Shown piece by piece: positions 1 to 12,480 of a stretch of 64,000 bases of DNA. The stretch is taken from assembly GCA_030512335.1 (NCBI GenBank), contig JAULSU010000001.1, positions 1 through 64,000 of the forward strand, read 5' to 3'. Positions within the stretch are counted from its first letter, which is position 1. Each line of letters starts with the position of its first letter. Origin of the DNA: Immersiella caudata (taxonomy: Eukaryota > Ascomycota > Sordariomycetes > Sordariales > Lasiosphaeriaceae). A program made the translations under genes and the position numbers. Under the pieces are notes generated by a model. It saw only the letters and a program-made list of their open reading frames with translations, searched no databases and had not been told where the DNA came from.

Positions 1-266
1 TCTGGAGTCAGGGTTGAGGGCGTGCCGTAGCGAGAGTAGTCGGAGGGGGAGACAGAGCGCAGGGAAGACGCGGAGGTGCTCGGGGGGGTTTGGTCGATGA
101 TGAAGCTCGTGTCGGGATCGATGAGATGGGCTGGAGCATGTGGTCGGTGCGTGGGACAGGGGATGCGGAAGTTGGGGTCAAGGACCATTCCTTGTCGCCG
201 GGACTGGTCAACTTCGGTTATGGCACGGCGGGACCGCGACCGGGAGGGTGCCCAGGGGCTGGCCAT
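1..266 (-). CDS. Partial gene (N-terminal part), function unknown
   Basis: The minus strand reads openly from an ATG at 266 to the window edge, about 88 residues. The translation is rich in Ser, Pro, Thr and Arg (for example SFIIDQTPPSTSASSLRSV), as in the disordered N-termini of fungal regulatory proteins. An in-frame TGA lies just upstream of this ATG. A stretch at about 280-400 in another minus frame also looks protein-like and follows an acceptor-like ttttcag near 405-411, so an upstream exon is possible. No domain is visible because the rest of the gene lies outside the window. I do not recognise the family. Confidence 0.4.
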   Translation of the reverse strand, partial: MASPWAPSRSRSRRAITEVDQSRRQGMVLDPNFRIPCPTHRPHAPAHLIDPDTSFIIDQTPPSTSASSLRSVSPSDYSRYGTPSTLTP

Positions 267-3200
267 GTTGCCGATTCAGCTCAGAGGTTCAGCGGGGCTT
301 TGCCGACACGGTCCAGGCGGTCCTGGCGGTTCGGGAATCGATCCGGATGTCGTCGGCAGCGCCGGAGGTTCTGACGTATGCGTCGGGGATGTCTAGCTAT
401 CTCAGTGACTGAAAACTAATGAAAAGGTTGACTCAAGATGTGTGTACCCAAGGTGATTGTTTACATATGGGGAATGAGGTTTGGTGTGCTTGAGGAGCGG
501 ATGTGATTACTGCCAGCACACAGGCCGCTCCCGTTTCCTTAATACTGAAATGAATGAGAGGGTGGTGCCAAGATTGATGGCCAGCTTCGGGTGCCATTTT
601 GGTGCTTCCTTCCGTTGATGCCATCCTCATGGCCGTGTGTCGCCTTGATCCACGCTGCCAAACTCCCCATCGGGGGCGACGTACTGTGCATTGTCCCTTG
701 TTACGGACTCCAGGACATCTTTGCCGCCCCGCCCCCTGGCTTCCTGGCAGGCGTTCCGGTTCGCTGTTGTGAAGGGGGGCTTGTGTATCGTCGGTGAGCT
801 ATCACGGTGCGCTTACACAACTCCTGGTGTGGTGGCTGGACGGTGCAATACCAGTGTTTGGCATGAAACGAGCACTGCGTGCGTTGCACATCCATATTGA
901 CAACGCTGTCAGCGAAACTCCACCAAACCATGCCCTCTAACATCAGCTCCAGGAGCGATCCTCACAGATTTCAGCAATGAGGTCATATCCTTTCGGTTCG
1001 CTGAGACCCTACCGAACCGGAGGAACTGTTGAGCGAACCGTTGGCGCATCCGTATCCGTGCTGTCACACACCCGGCGGGGAGGCGACGGCTATGCAGTGT
1101 CTGGCAAGGGTAAACATGGCAAACCTCCTCTGCTGTTAATCCATCCGTCAATATACCATCAGCCAGTAGAATCAAGGGAATGCGTGTCACTCAGACGGTA
1201 CGTAGCCGAAAGACATTGTTCCTGTGTACCCGTCACCACGATGCCGCATGAACGAAGATGGGTGTGTCTCGTGGGACCACCCAACAATCAGCTCTGCCCC
1301 GGGCCGGCGAGGAAATGGATTGGTACTTTGCAAACCCTAAAAACGTTTTGCGTGCTGCTGGTTTCGCTCAGTTTTGTCTTTCGACGTGGCCCACCGTCCG
1401 TCATCCAGTAACATCCCATTTCGGGGAAGAAATGAACACATTAGTAGCACCCGCTGCGCGCTTCCGTGGCCGGCTTCGAGTGAAAGCTGGCCGAGTCTTC
1501 TCTTCCCCTTTCACAAATCGAGCGATCTGCATTGCTGGTCTGGGCCACTGATGAGGTCTGAGGTTACACAACCTGTTGAATGGGCACAGTCGACACTGGG
1601 AGGGTGGTTTTTCAATGCCGCCGCCAACAGATGTTTCAACTTTAGCTCGGCATAATGCTCCTCGGGCCGTTGGTTCTTAGAATCAACGTTTTTGGGGGCC
1701 GTGATGGGCGTGGGCTTACTCTGAGAAGGTTTGGCCTGAACGAGCTGCCCGTTGTGGGCGCGGGAAGTTCTGATGGATTTGCTGTGCCGTGTTCTCGGTT
1801 CACAGGCTTTGGCGATGAACCCAATCACCTTCATTTCGCCGATTCCTCAGCAGCCTTTGAGAGGATACCGCGGTCTCGGTATCCACAGCTCGGGACAATA
1901 GATCTGGGATCTGACGCCAAGCGGGCTCACCCCGACCAAAGCACTCCGCTCCTGGTAAGAATTTCCCTAGGGTGAAGCCAAGAGTTGTCCCGTCAGACGT
2001 GACACGCTCTGTCTTTTCCATCCGCTCGGGTTTTCTGTCTCATATCGTCCCAGCTAGGTTCTGCCTCCAGTTGGCTATGAGAGGAAAAATATAGCCGGCT
2101 TCGGAGAAGTAAGAACACAATTCTGAGCGGCTCCCCCATGGCGGCTCCCTCAACCAACGCATCCTTGCAAAGGGGCTGTCAAATGACTGTGATAAGCCCC
2201 ACGGGAATAGGGAACAGCAAGATTGAGCTCGTTACACGAATAGTCATCATCACTATCATAAACAGTGTTTCCTGTCCTCTAGACTCAAGGTGTTCACCGA
2301 AGCCAAGGTGGACTATGGAAAGTTCTATCATTACTGATCCAAGCAACCCCCCGAAGCTACCACTGTTAATCCTTCAGTTGATGTAAGAGGAGGAAATAAT
2401 CTCCCCAACAGAGCTGAAGGGACAGTGTTGGTGTTGAGAGCTTAAAATCTACTGGATACCGATGAGGAGATGGTCAAATGCTGTGTACCATGATCTCAAC
2501 TCACTGTGTTGCTTCCACGCTGCATCTCGCTCACGCGGGCGTACCGACTCACCGCAGGCTGCAGGTCCAGACAGCACCACCCTACCCGGGGATCGCTCAT
2601 CCGACATGTCTTTCCTTGTGCACGCTGGCAACCGACTCGTATCTGCCTATTGTATTAGATCGACGATACCCCTACCGAGACCGGCCTGTGCTTCGACTGA
2701 TTACCAATGGACTGGATCCCGAGTACCACAACGTTTCGAATCTGAGACACGCTTCGTATGGTAGCACTTGTGGGAAGAGAAGCCAGGAGCCAGGAGCAAC
2801 GACCGGGGCAATGCCACGTGCGACTGAGATGGCACCCGCCGGTGGGAGGCAGCCAGGTCTCTTCCTTTAAGTGATACTAGATGGGTTAATTTCGGAATGG
2901 AAAGGACTCACGGAAGCGGGAGCCAGCCACCTGGAGGTCTTCTTCAGGGCCAGACAACGAGCCTTCCGAGGAGCCCAAGACTCACACTTCACATAGATCG
3001 GACGGTGTCAGACCACGCTGAAAAGGTCGGGATCGAGCGCCAGCAAACAGCTCCGGGGGGCGGGGTCATCAATAGGAGGCCAAGGGCAAGATTATCATAC
3101 CCTTCTAGAAGTGTTCCACATACACTCAGGCATGAATGAGGCTCAGGTTGTCAGGTACTGTTTTGGGGTCGTGTCGTTGTGTGCCTGGCTGTAAGGGCAC

Positions 3201-4208
3201 GACACTGGAAGGAACTCGAGCACCAGGTTCGGGTTACAGCGCGCCCCCTAGGTAAAACAAAGCCTTCAAAAGCACAGCGTGTCCGTGCCGAGGTAAACTT
3301 GATTTTGTCGCCGATCATATGCACCCCTGTTTGCGATGAGAACCCACACCATCTTACACAATGGGAGTTTCCAGCCGCTCCTAGCAACAAACTTCACCAG
3401 CCATAACGTCAACTTATACCGGCTGCCCAAGTGTTTCCATCTTTCCCTCATGGAATCGCTCACTCCTACTTGCCAAACTATGCCCTAGGAACCGGAAATG
3501 TCTTTGCACGCCAGAGACCATCCTAACAAGTAAACCTTGACCACTATCTTCTGCCCGCATTGTAGTCGTTCCCCGCTGGCTTACTAGACAAGTGTTGCTT
3601 GACACATGGCCTGCAGCCAGAATTGTTATATCATCTGGCTTTCAAGATCCGGTGCACTTCAATGGTCCCAAAGCAACACCCACCCAGAGGAAATAATGCA
3701 ATAGCCCATTTGTGACTCTCTGCTGCGTTGTATTTTCAAAGGTTGGCTGAAAAATCCAAAAGGTAGAGTCCCAATTCCATGCATGCTCTGGGTCCGAAAC
3801 GTGACGTGTTAGTAGGGGGCATTGCATAGCTATATCATGCTAGTGTGTTACCTGGAAAAGAACTACAAGTGTGATTCGCCCACTGCCGCCCACTGCCGCC
3901 CGGCTAATATCGACTTCCCGCAAACCCATCAGGCACTGTTCACCCACGCTTAAATGCTCATGGTAAACGGCAAAGACCCGCGAGAAATAAGATAAGAGGC
4001 GTAGGTCAGCTAACGCCCGTCGCCTACCTGCAGCCCAGAGTCATGTAAGGGGGTGTATCGACGAATGCTGTCCCCACTACCTTGCGCCATGGAAGTCATC
4101 GGGGCCACCATAGGCATCACAGGTGTTATGCTTAGGACTAGCTCTAGCATTAGTTAGTGTGAGAGGAAAGTTCCCAGCCATTGTAGGGCGTTATCACACA
4201 ATTGAAAT
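267..4208. other. Long stretch with no supportable gene
   Basis: Only short unrelated frames occur on both strands, with no recognisable domain, no exon chain and no tRNA-like sequence. The one local repeat seen is an 11-bp direct duplication (ccactgccgcc) near 3883-3906. It may be decayed accessory DNA, but I cannot name a source. Confidence 0.5.
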
Positions 4209-6279
4209 GATGCTCCTGCCGAATTCCATCAGCTTAAGGACGATGTAGAGCGTATGGACCAGTTTTCAAGCGAGATCCAAGAAGGGATCAAGGCCGCATA
4301 CGCAGCAGAGCGGACCGGTAACAGAGCTATATCGAGCCTCTTCAAATCTTAGTTGGAAACCCTTCTGAGCCAAGGCACTGAGGTTCTTGGGCAGATTGGA
4401 AGCTTCACCAACAGTCTTGAGAAAGGGATTGATATCACTTGCCCGAACGAAATCAGTATGAGACGGCGCCTTGTCTGGATGAAGACCAGCCGGACCATAG
4501 CACAGTGGAGGGCGAAGTTGAGGGCAGTCACAGCAAGCATTTGCCGGTTTCTCCTCGCGCAGAACATGCAAGTTGCTCTCATCAGCAACAAAGGATCAAA
4601 CTTACCTAACTTGTGGGATTTCAACTATATTAGTTTCAGCTAACATGAGATTCGCATTGGAACAATGCCGGGGTGAAATTACCACACACCTAGGTAAAGC
4701 CATTGCGACGTCCCGAAAAGCCACCGTTGCACAGCTCGAATCGGTAATCGCAGTATCTCACAAAGCTACAATGGCGCACCTAGACGACCATTTCAGATCT
4801 CTATACAGGCGATTTCTGGAGAGCGCCCTTACCAACACGAACAAGGCACCAGCCCTCCACCAAACCACCTTCAACAAGCCACAAAGATGCCACATCGAAT
4901 ACGGGTGTCGGTGCCGCTTACCAATTCGCCATCGACGGAGAGTGGCTGCATTGAAAGTGCTGGTCGGTTCCATCACTATCCAATATACTTGTCAGCCCCC
5001 GCGGCGATGCACTGCCAGCCGTTGCTGGGGGGAAACACCACGAAGCAATGTCCGAATTGAATAGGCTTCCACAATGGCTTGCACGAAGCTGTCTCACTGT
5101 CCTATGCTCTGGCAAACATCTGCGACAATCCCGAGATGGTTATACGCCTCGTCAACGACCTCCCCTGGAGCGCCGGGCGCTCAAAGGGCCTATTCGGCTA
5201 CATTGCGGGCCAGGAAGTTGAGGGCTTGAAAGCAATTGTTTGTAAAGGGATTGTCTCAGTCCACGATACTACTGGAATTCCCGATTTCTGACATCCTGAA
5301 AGACCTCGGATTCACCCTTCTCCACAAAGTCGTCATAGGTGTTGCTCACATCTCTATTGGCGAAGCCCTTTCCCTGCCGTCATGTATCGAGGAACTTGAC
5401 CGCCCTACTGCGAAGGTAGTTTGCCCTCTCCACATGGCAGCTATGAAGGGCGACGCTGCTGCATGTCGGCTGCTAGTCCAGGCTGGGATCCATGTAGATA
5501 CAGGTCTGGTGCGCGGAAGCGGCTGCTACCAAGGGGAACATACCTCTACACCCTTGCAACTGGCGTGTAGGGTAGGCAACTACGGCGCAGGTAGAGCCAT
5601 GATCTCCCTCGGCGCCTCCACGACGGTCAAAGCCTCGCATGGAACCTGTGCGTTGATCAAAGGAGCTGCGAACGCTGAAGGCGCAATGGGTACTCGTCTC
5701 CCACGCCTCATCCTTGATAACGGCGGAGATATAAACGGTTTGTGTGCAAGGTCCTTTACAGCCCCCATCTATGTTCCGTCGTGGGGCCAGTCGACTGAAG
5801 TACTGGAGCGGTTGGACTTCCTTCTCGACCGGGGTGCAAATATCAATCACCAGGACATCGATGGCGATACGGCCTTGTCGAACGCAATTGCCTTCAACAG
5901 GACTGTCCTTGCAGCCAGACTGTTACAGCGGGGGGCCAACCCAGCTATTTCGAGCAAATGGGGACAGAATGTATTGCAATACTCAGCGATATATGGCAGC
6001 CAGGAGGTCTTGGAGGAGCTCACCAGTCTGGGAACAATGTTGAGGGCGCTGGACCCCGACGCGGGGGACTCGGAGGGCAAGACGGCGCGTGATCGCTTCA
6101 ACGAAAGGAGCCCCCCACTAGAGTTGGAGTTACGAACATCTTTTGAGCGGTTTCTAGGAGCTGTGCGAGGAGTTCCTGGCGACAACAAAGACAGCGAGCA
6201 GGAGGAGAAGGAGGATATCTTTTTCGATGCAAGCGAGGCGCAGGAGGTGTACCTGCCTAGTTATTTGACTGACCCCTGA
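4209..6279 (+). pseudogene. Disrupted ankyrin-repeat gene
   Basis: The 3' half (5236-6279) is one open frame of 347 codons with ankyrin-like units such as CPLHMAAMKGDAAACRLLVQ, LDFLLDRGANINHQD and RLLQRGANPAISSKWGQN, followed by an acidic tail. The 5' half resembles the helical N-terminal region of fungal ankyrin/NACHT proteins (SLEKGIDITCPNEISMRRRL) but is broken. There is an in-frame TAG at 4350-4352, a frame change near 4640, stops near 4950 and 5060, and another frame change near 5260. The TAG fits CAG to TAG. A shorter protein starting inside the 3' frame cannot be excluded. No convincing start codon was found for the 5' end. Confidence 0.6.
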
Positions 6280-7447
6280 GCCATCAGCAGAAGCACGGGC
6301 GATTGCCCATTGTGTCGTTCCCGGCAGTGAAAGCTGTGTCAGCTACCGTCTTTTCCGTGCGGGAAATTTCTACGGCTCGGGCTGCTCTAGCGATTGCAAC
6401 TCTGCTTGCGAACCCCCTTGAAGTGAAGCACAGGCCCCTTTTCTCACAGGTAAGCACGGTCTTTCCATGATCCGGTTGGTCTGGGGAGAGACCCCTCTGC
6501 CTGCCTGGAAACCACGTCAGACCGCAATACTGAACCTCGGGCATAGGTGGACTTTTGTTTTGGCGTTGTGGCACTTACCCATTCACATATTGCGCCACTT
6601 GGGAGATGAAGAACAGCTTGACACTTATCATTGAGGTCCAACGAGAGCTGCATCCGCTGCCGATGCAGAAGGCGAGTAAGCTTACTTTGCCGTGTTGCTT
6701 CTTGGCGGGATTCAGGGGCACGTCAGCCGCTGCTGGGGCAGCCAGTCAGCTGAGACTGTCGCAGTGTTTGAACAAATTCGAGCGGTGGGACGTGAGACTC
6801 CGATTTTACTCCCCCGATTCGGTCGCCAATGCATTGGGTGCGCATCCAAAGAAGAGGAAAGAATGGCTCGCAGTTACTCACAAAGATGCTAAATATAGCA
6901 CATTCTGAAGTCTGGAGACCTCAGAGCCCGTATTTCTCCGCACCCAAGCGTACCATTGCCTTTCCCGGTCTTTGGGGTTCTTATGCGAATAGGCTAATCC
7001 ACCGTTGATAGCACCTACACAGCTTGGCGTCCGCCAAGGGTGCCTAGCCGTGACATCGGGTCTTCCCTCCCTGGCTTCCCTCAGCTATCCCTGATTTCTC
7101 TTCTTTTTATCGCCTCTGTCGCACATGCAGCCACGCGACGACGGGCCGACCTGCAACCCTTGCCCCGAAATTACGTATGGGCTCTGGATAGTAGGATCTG
7201 TTGATTTTTCTTCCCGGCCATAGAGAAAACTGTGTTGATTTGAGGCGGAGGCCTGGGAGTGTAACCACAGGAGAGCCGAAGTTGGTTTTTTTCATTTCTG
7301 TCACCCCACACATCGTTCGCTTTCGCTTCACCATTTGCTGACGTCGATGACGGAGGGCGCTGAAGTTCATCGTCAGCCGATCGGCGAGCAAATTTGCGCC
7401 CCCGAGAGTCATCCGAAGGGCCTGGTCGACGCCTTTTACGACGTGCG
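6280..7447. other. Intergenic, no gene seen
   Basis: It separates the ankyrin remnant from the promoter of the cysteine-rich secreted protein. Frames here are short and lack any family signal. Confidence 0.5.
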
Positions 7448-7454
7448 TATATAA
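7448..7454 (+). promoter_or_regulatory. TATA-like box of the cysteine-rich secreted protein gene
   Basis: TATATAA lies about 210 bp upstream of the ATG at 7666, with a pyrimidine/CA-rich leader between them. Confidence 0.4.
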
Positions 7455-7665
7455 CCCTTGTTGCCTGAGGACTTCGTGCCACCTCAGGTTTTGTTTCCTC
7501 AAGACACGTTGCGACCTTCACTCGAATGTTGCCATTGTCCTGACACTCTTCACGAGCACCACCTCGCGCCCAAGGGTTCAACGGTCAAACAATCGCCATC
7601 AACTCACTTTCTCCCTCCCCTCACCCTCACCCAGACTCCGTGACACCTACGGAACCGACGCCAAA

Positions 7666-8160
7666 ATGGTCAGCTTCTCTTCTCTGCTAGCGTTGCTCGC
7701 CACGGCGACCCTCACTCTTGCGAACCCCGTCGCCCTTACCAGCCCCGACGCCGCCATCGAGACAGTACGCCTCACGCCCTGTGCAACGGTCCGATGCGCC
7801 GCCGGCTACACCTGCCAGGCCTTCGGAACCCGAGCAAGATGCGTGCCCAACAACCCTGAAAGCCGTGTCCAGTGTGGCGCGTCCCTCTGCGCGTCGGGAC
7901 TTACATGCTGCAACCCCTCTTGCGGCATCTGCACCGCGCCTGGAATGATGTGCACGCAGCAGGTGTGCACTGAGAAGCCGGATCCCATTGTCGAGCCGAA
8001 GCCCAAGCCCACCAAAACGCCGGCGCCGCCAAAGGGACAGGGACCCAAGTGTGGAAGTGCGAGGTGTGATGCGGGGGATGTGTGCTGCAATGACAGCTGC
8101 GGTATTTGCACTCCACCGGGAGGTGCGTGCATCATGTTGTACTGCGGGAAGACGGTTTAG
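7666..8160 (+). CDS. Secreted cysteine-rich protein with duplicated eight-Cys module
   Basis: Single exon of 164 residues in a good start context (gccaaaATGG). Residues 1-19 form a signal peptide. After a short four-cysteine segment come two modules with identical spacing, C-x4-C-x5-CC-x3-C-x2-C-x6-C-x4-C, at about residues 68-101 and 126-159. Both contain the core CCNxSCGICTxPG. A Pro/Lys linker (KPKPTKTPAPPKG) joins them. Identical spacing implies internal duplication and disulphide-bonded folds. No catalytic residues are visible. It is an extracellular or cell-wall protein, possibly effector-like, but its function is unknown. The frame is intact although nearby accessory genes are broken. 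Confidence 0.8.
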   Translation: MVSFSSLLALLATATLTLANPVALTSPDAAIETVRLTPCATVRCAAGYTCQAFGTRARCVPNNPESRVQCGASLCASGLTCCNPSCGICTAPGMMCTQQVCTEKPDPIVEPKPKPTKTPAPPKGQGPKCGSARCDAGDVCCNDSCGICTPPGGACIMLYCGKTV

Positions 8161-8706
8161 ATGAGGTGCGTGGGTTGGGAGACATCGTGTGGGTGATGAG
8201 AGTTACCATGGATCGCGGGGGCTGAGGAGGGCAAAAGTTTTGCTTCGATTTTCGCTTTGTTTGCCTGAGGAGTAGCAGTAGCAGCAGTGGTGTTGCCCAT
8301 CTCTTGGCTTGAGTTTTAATACCCATTTCAATAAACATCTTTCAAGACTGTTGATTCGCTGCTTCGCGGTGTCATTCAGGGTGGCTGGTTAGTGAGGCAT
8401 TCGGTTACTGGTCTGTCTCGGATGTCATCACTCCCAGCATTCCTCAGGCCCGGCCAGTCCGAGGATGATGGTTTCTTGTTGAGACGAATGACGTTCCACG
8501 CGGTTTCTCGGACTGCCAAATCACCCCGCAGAGACATGCATTTTTCACAATCAGTCCGGACCTCCTCGAGGGATGCGGGGTCGGCGCGTCTCGTGAAGTT
8601 CCCAGCTGAGGATGCCCCAGAGCCACTAAAATCTTATCCTATTAGAGTTACTCATTTACTTGGTCCTATCGTTTGACCGTTCACCCCTTTCCTCGCCATT
8701 GACAAG

Positions 8707-10886
8707 ATGTTGTTGTTTATAGCATTAGCCTCGTTGGCCCTCGCCCCCTTTTCCCATGCATTCGTCCCTTCTGCGCCCCCGAGCGTGATACTTAGTCACA
8801 GAAACATCAAAACACCCCAGCAATGGCACAAGCTTGCAGGCCGACAGATGACCGGTGGCCCTCGCCTCGCCATGGCCATCGACACAACTGGATGCATGGG
8901 GGGTAAACGGTGCGCCGTATCATCACTGGCCGCATCGGAACGCCAGATGCACCCTCCCTGCTTGTCATCTCCCCTTTCCATGACCCATCGACTGGGCCTG
9001 TGACCTCGACCTCCGACCCTATCGACTTCATTGCCGCCTTTGACGCACTATCGTCTTCAGGTGGTGGTGACTGCCTGGAGCTCTCTCTTTCGGGTACCCT
9101 TGCCGCTCTGGCCCGCCTCAGCGACGGAGGCACCCTCATTGTTGTGACAGATGCCAGCGCCAAGGATGCTGACCGAAAAGCCGAAGTCATTGCATCTGCC
9201 CTCCTGAAGCGCGTCAAAATCATCTTCTTCCTGTTTGACAACATTTGCAACACCGGCAAGCCAGCATATTCCGAGTTTGCCATGGTCCCGGGCGGTCAAG
9301 TTCTCAGCTGTCTGACAGTTGCCGATGCCAGCAAGGTCACCGCACTGGTCGAAGCCCTCCTCAGACGCGACCTCGCCGAATTCGCAAGGACCATGCCCGG
9401 CCCAAGCGCCCCTATGGCCAACCTCACAGTGGTCCCTGCGACAATTCCCCCCCAGAACACAATGATGATGGTCCGGAGCCTGCCTTTGGTCAAGCGAGCC
9501 CCCTTCATGGCGACGTCTTCGCTGTGGACGCCAGTGTCTCTCGTCGTCTTATCTTTTGACGGGGGACGGGCTGTCACGGTTACACGACCAGACGGAACCG
9601 TTGTTGCCGATGCCGATGCCGGAGTAAGCTTGTTGACCTTGGCCCGCGGTTTCATCGTCGTTCTCACGGCCACGGCCACTGGAACCTGGACGGTGGCCAT
9701 TACTGACCGTGATGCCAGCTCGGTCAGCACCTCCGGACAAGCATCCATCTTCTTTGAGAGGCGGTTCTTGACCGAGAGTCACGACGTACCTCCTATTCCC
9801 GAATTCATCTCCGGTTGTTCCTACTGGGCTGTGGTGGGCGTCATTGGAGCTGTGGGAGGCGTCTATGTCGACTTGAGGAGACCCAGCGGTCAATTCATCC
9901 GCTCCTTCCTCCTAATTGCTGGCACTCCGGGGGTCGATGGCCTATTACGTGGAAGTGACCATTCCAAACGAGCGGTACCACGTCTATCTCAGAGCCACCG
10001 ATGACACGCAAAGACTCGTCACTGTCATCCTCAAGCCGAGGGTGGGCACTTGCCCTGGTGTGGCGATCCCCAGCGGAAGTCCCGCATCCTCAGCTCCAGC
10101 TGCCCCTAGCTCTTCGAGCAGCGCCGTCTCCGGGGAGGTTTCGTCGACAGGCTCATCCTCTCCCATCGTCAGCGCATCCCCGCAGCGAACGAAACCGCTT
10201 CGAGTGGTGCGTCTGTCGATGCCACCGTCACTTCGCCAATTCCAGTCCCCATCAGTGGCAACCCAGTTCGGCCCAGGCCAACCATCATCGAGACAAAGTA
10301 TATCTTTGCTCGGTGCCGCGGAATGGCACCTTGTGCCACCGCCACCCGTACCTGGGACCCCTGCCCGGATCCTCCATGCATTGCGACAGCAGATCCCGCC
10401 GCCGCTCCCTGTGGAAAGCCTGCCTGTGCGGGTGGTCAGCAGCACTATGCCCCCGACACCGCCACCACCGTGTAAATCCTCCCTATTTTATCCCCTTTGT
10501 CCCTGAGCCAAGGCTTCAAAGAAGTGCAAGTTGACTTACACCTTTCTCCAAACAGCGTCGTAGAGTGGACAACCACGTGCCTCTCGGTCGAAACCTACGT
10601 CTCCGGTACCATGACGTCGTATCGCGCCCGCATCGAGATCACTAAGTTTCTCACTGTCCAGTCCATCATGCCCTGCGCTACCTGCGTTGGTCCAAATTAC
10701 TCAGGGACCCCAGTTCGCCCCGCTATAGTCGTCGCAACACCGTCCATTCCCGTAGTTGCCTCACCTCCGGCAAATACTCACGCAGTTCCGCCCGCTGTGG
10801 GGGTACCTGTGTGTGGGGGCCCGAACAGAACGGCCTGCACTCCACCGGGAACGGTTGTCACTGGTGCTGCACCGAGGATGGACTAG
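8707..10886 (+). pseudogene. Hemicentin-like vWA secreted protein gene with apparent frameshifts
   Basis: The product would start with a signal peptide (MLLFIALASLALAPFSHA). A von Willebrand A domain of the hemicentin type follows, with MIDAS-like AIDTTGCMGG and then PFHDPSTGPVTSTSDP and GGGDCLELSLSGTLAA. Next come a beta-rich region, a Ser/Ala linker and a Cys-rich C-terminus. One intron is likely at 10472-10555 (gtaaat...aacag, phases fit). Continuity needs three single-base frame changes, near 8900-8912, near 9930 (a CCGGGGG run) and near 10180 (a short C run). The third MIDAS residue, usually Ser, is Cys63. These may be real mutations or homopolymer consensus errors. If the latter, this is an intact secreted adhesion-type gene. 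Confidence 0.6.
10472..10555 (+). other. Predicted intron of the vWA gene
   Basis: The donor is GTGTAAAT (intron starting gtaaat) and the acceptor is ctccaaacag. Removal joins the Cys-rich frame (...DTATT) to VVEWTTTCLSVE with matching phase. Confidence 0.6.
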
Positions 10887-11109
10887 AGCTGGGATGTCAA
10901 GGATATCATGTTTGTGCAGATGTAAGCCCTGGTGGTGGCTGTTTTGCTTTGGTAGGGGTTTTGGCGATGAAAGGCGGGATTCTATTATTATAGGGATGGA
11001 GTCTGGACTGGAGTTTGGGAGCACGGTTGGAATTTTGTATTGTTCTTTCGTTACCTCACATAAGAATGGTATCTTTCATCATTCTTTTGAAACTGACCAG
11101 TGTAAGAGA

Positions 11110-11547
11110 TGCTGAAGATGTACCACGACTCTGTTGCCGCTTTGAATGACGCCGTCCCGTGCGCCGAGCGGCATATACTGGCCTACATCGAGTATCCGGG
11201 TTACTTAAAGGACAGGTCTGAGAAACTTTCCAATGTTGTAAGTGTCAAACCATCCAGTCTTTGAAGCCAAGGGGGGTGTTGTAGTTACTGCCGCCCGTCG
11301 CGACAGCTCATCCATGAAAACCATCGCCGTCATGACCGTAGTATTCCTTCCTGCGACCTCCTTCGCCGCCCTCTTTGCACTTCCGTCACTGCAGTGGGAC
11401 GAAGGGGACAAAGTCATTGTTCAGGACAACTTCGCGATCTACTGGGCGTTCGCGCTACGGATGGCCGCACTGGTATTCTTGGTCTGGCTATCAATCACAC
11501 AGCGTGGCTGGATAAGAAAGACGTTTTTGAACGGGCCTACCCACTAG
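11110..11547 (+). pseudogene. C-terminal fragment of a CorA-like fungal membrane protein
   Basis: Positions 11311-11547 encode SMKTIAVMTVVFLPATSFAA and a second hydrophobic stretch (WAFALRMAALVFLVWLSI). This is the two-helix C-terminus of fungal CorA-like Mg2+-transporter-type proteins. Upstream, 11110-11240 encodes an ILAYIEYPGYLKDRSEKLSN-like segment in another frame, as in the helix before the membrane domain. The long N-terminal part is absent because the vWA gene ends 220 bp upstream. No intact start is present, so this is a truncated relic. Confidence 0.55.
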
Positions 11548-12037
11548 GTACTGAATATTCCAATTCCGAATCGACCGTCTCAAAGCTGTATCCGTCTTTT
11601 CAACAATGGCGTCCCGATGCCTCTAGCACGAATAGTCGATACCACATGCGCGCTGCAATGTATCCGCACATCGGTTCAGTTAAGAACCAGAATCATGACT
11701 TGGAGATGCTTACACACCAGTAGCCGCAGTTCCCAGAGCAGGACTTTCAGGGGTAAGAGTTAGCAAGTTGTCTTCTCAAGCGCCCCAAATGGCAGCACGT
11801 ACCCCGAAAGATGTGCAACAGGCTGGGACGCGGCCGCCCTCCTTGTCAAAGCTCCTATCGATAGGAGCGAGCGCTCCTCCAGGAATGCGGGCGGCCGTCC
11901 CAACGGCTGTTAAGAAAGGGAGACTGGTGATAAACTTCATTCTGTTGAGGAGAGAGAGATTTCTCCGGTTAGGCCGAGTTGTGTTTGAAGAGATGCTGTG
12001 CTTTGTTGACTGAGTTGGAACCGAATTCTGCATGCGC

Positions 12038-12055
12038 GGGGGGGGGGGGGGGGGG
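12038..12055 (+). repeat. Poly-G tract (18 G)
   Basis: Uninterrupted run of 18 G between the CorA-like fragment and the methyltransferase pseudogene. Its exact length is doubtful in most sequencing chemistries. Confidence 0.8.
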
Positions 12056-12480
12056 TTGAGCAGGCTTTTATACAAGATGCAGCAGCTAAAATCCAGCTAC
12101 ATTGGTTCTTTCACGGTGTCAACAAATCGCAGGTCATGTTTGTCTCCCGCAAGAGGCTAACTTGAGGGCTGAGATGTCAAATTCACCTCACTAACGGTTT
12201 AAGGCCCTGGGTTGCCTCGGACCTCCATTTCCGTCAAGCGGGACATGACGGAAGGATTCTATTTTCGACAGACAGCTAACTGCCAAGACACGTCTGTGTT
12301 GCACCGTTGCGACATGAGGTAGATGTGGAAATGGGCGGTTGAAAATCACCCTTGGCCTGCCTTAATTGTTGATAATCATCAAATCGGTGGCGACATCCCG
12401 GTCCAAACTTCCCGATCTACGTTCCGATTTGGTTGAACGCTGCTTATTGCCCCGCCATCTTCGCTTCTGTCCGTCCTAGC

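Noticed and set aside
2478..2870. 130-codon plus-strand frame
   Set aside because: No domain, overlaps another frame of similar length, and has no promoter or exon partner.
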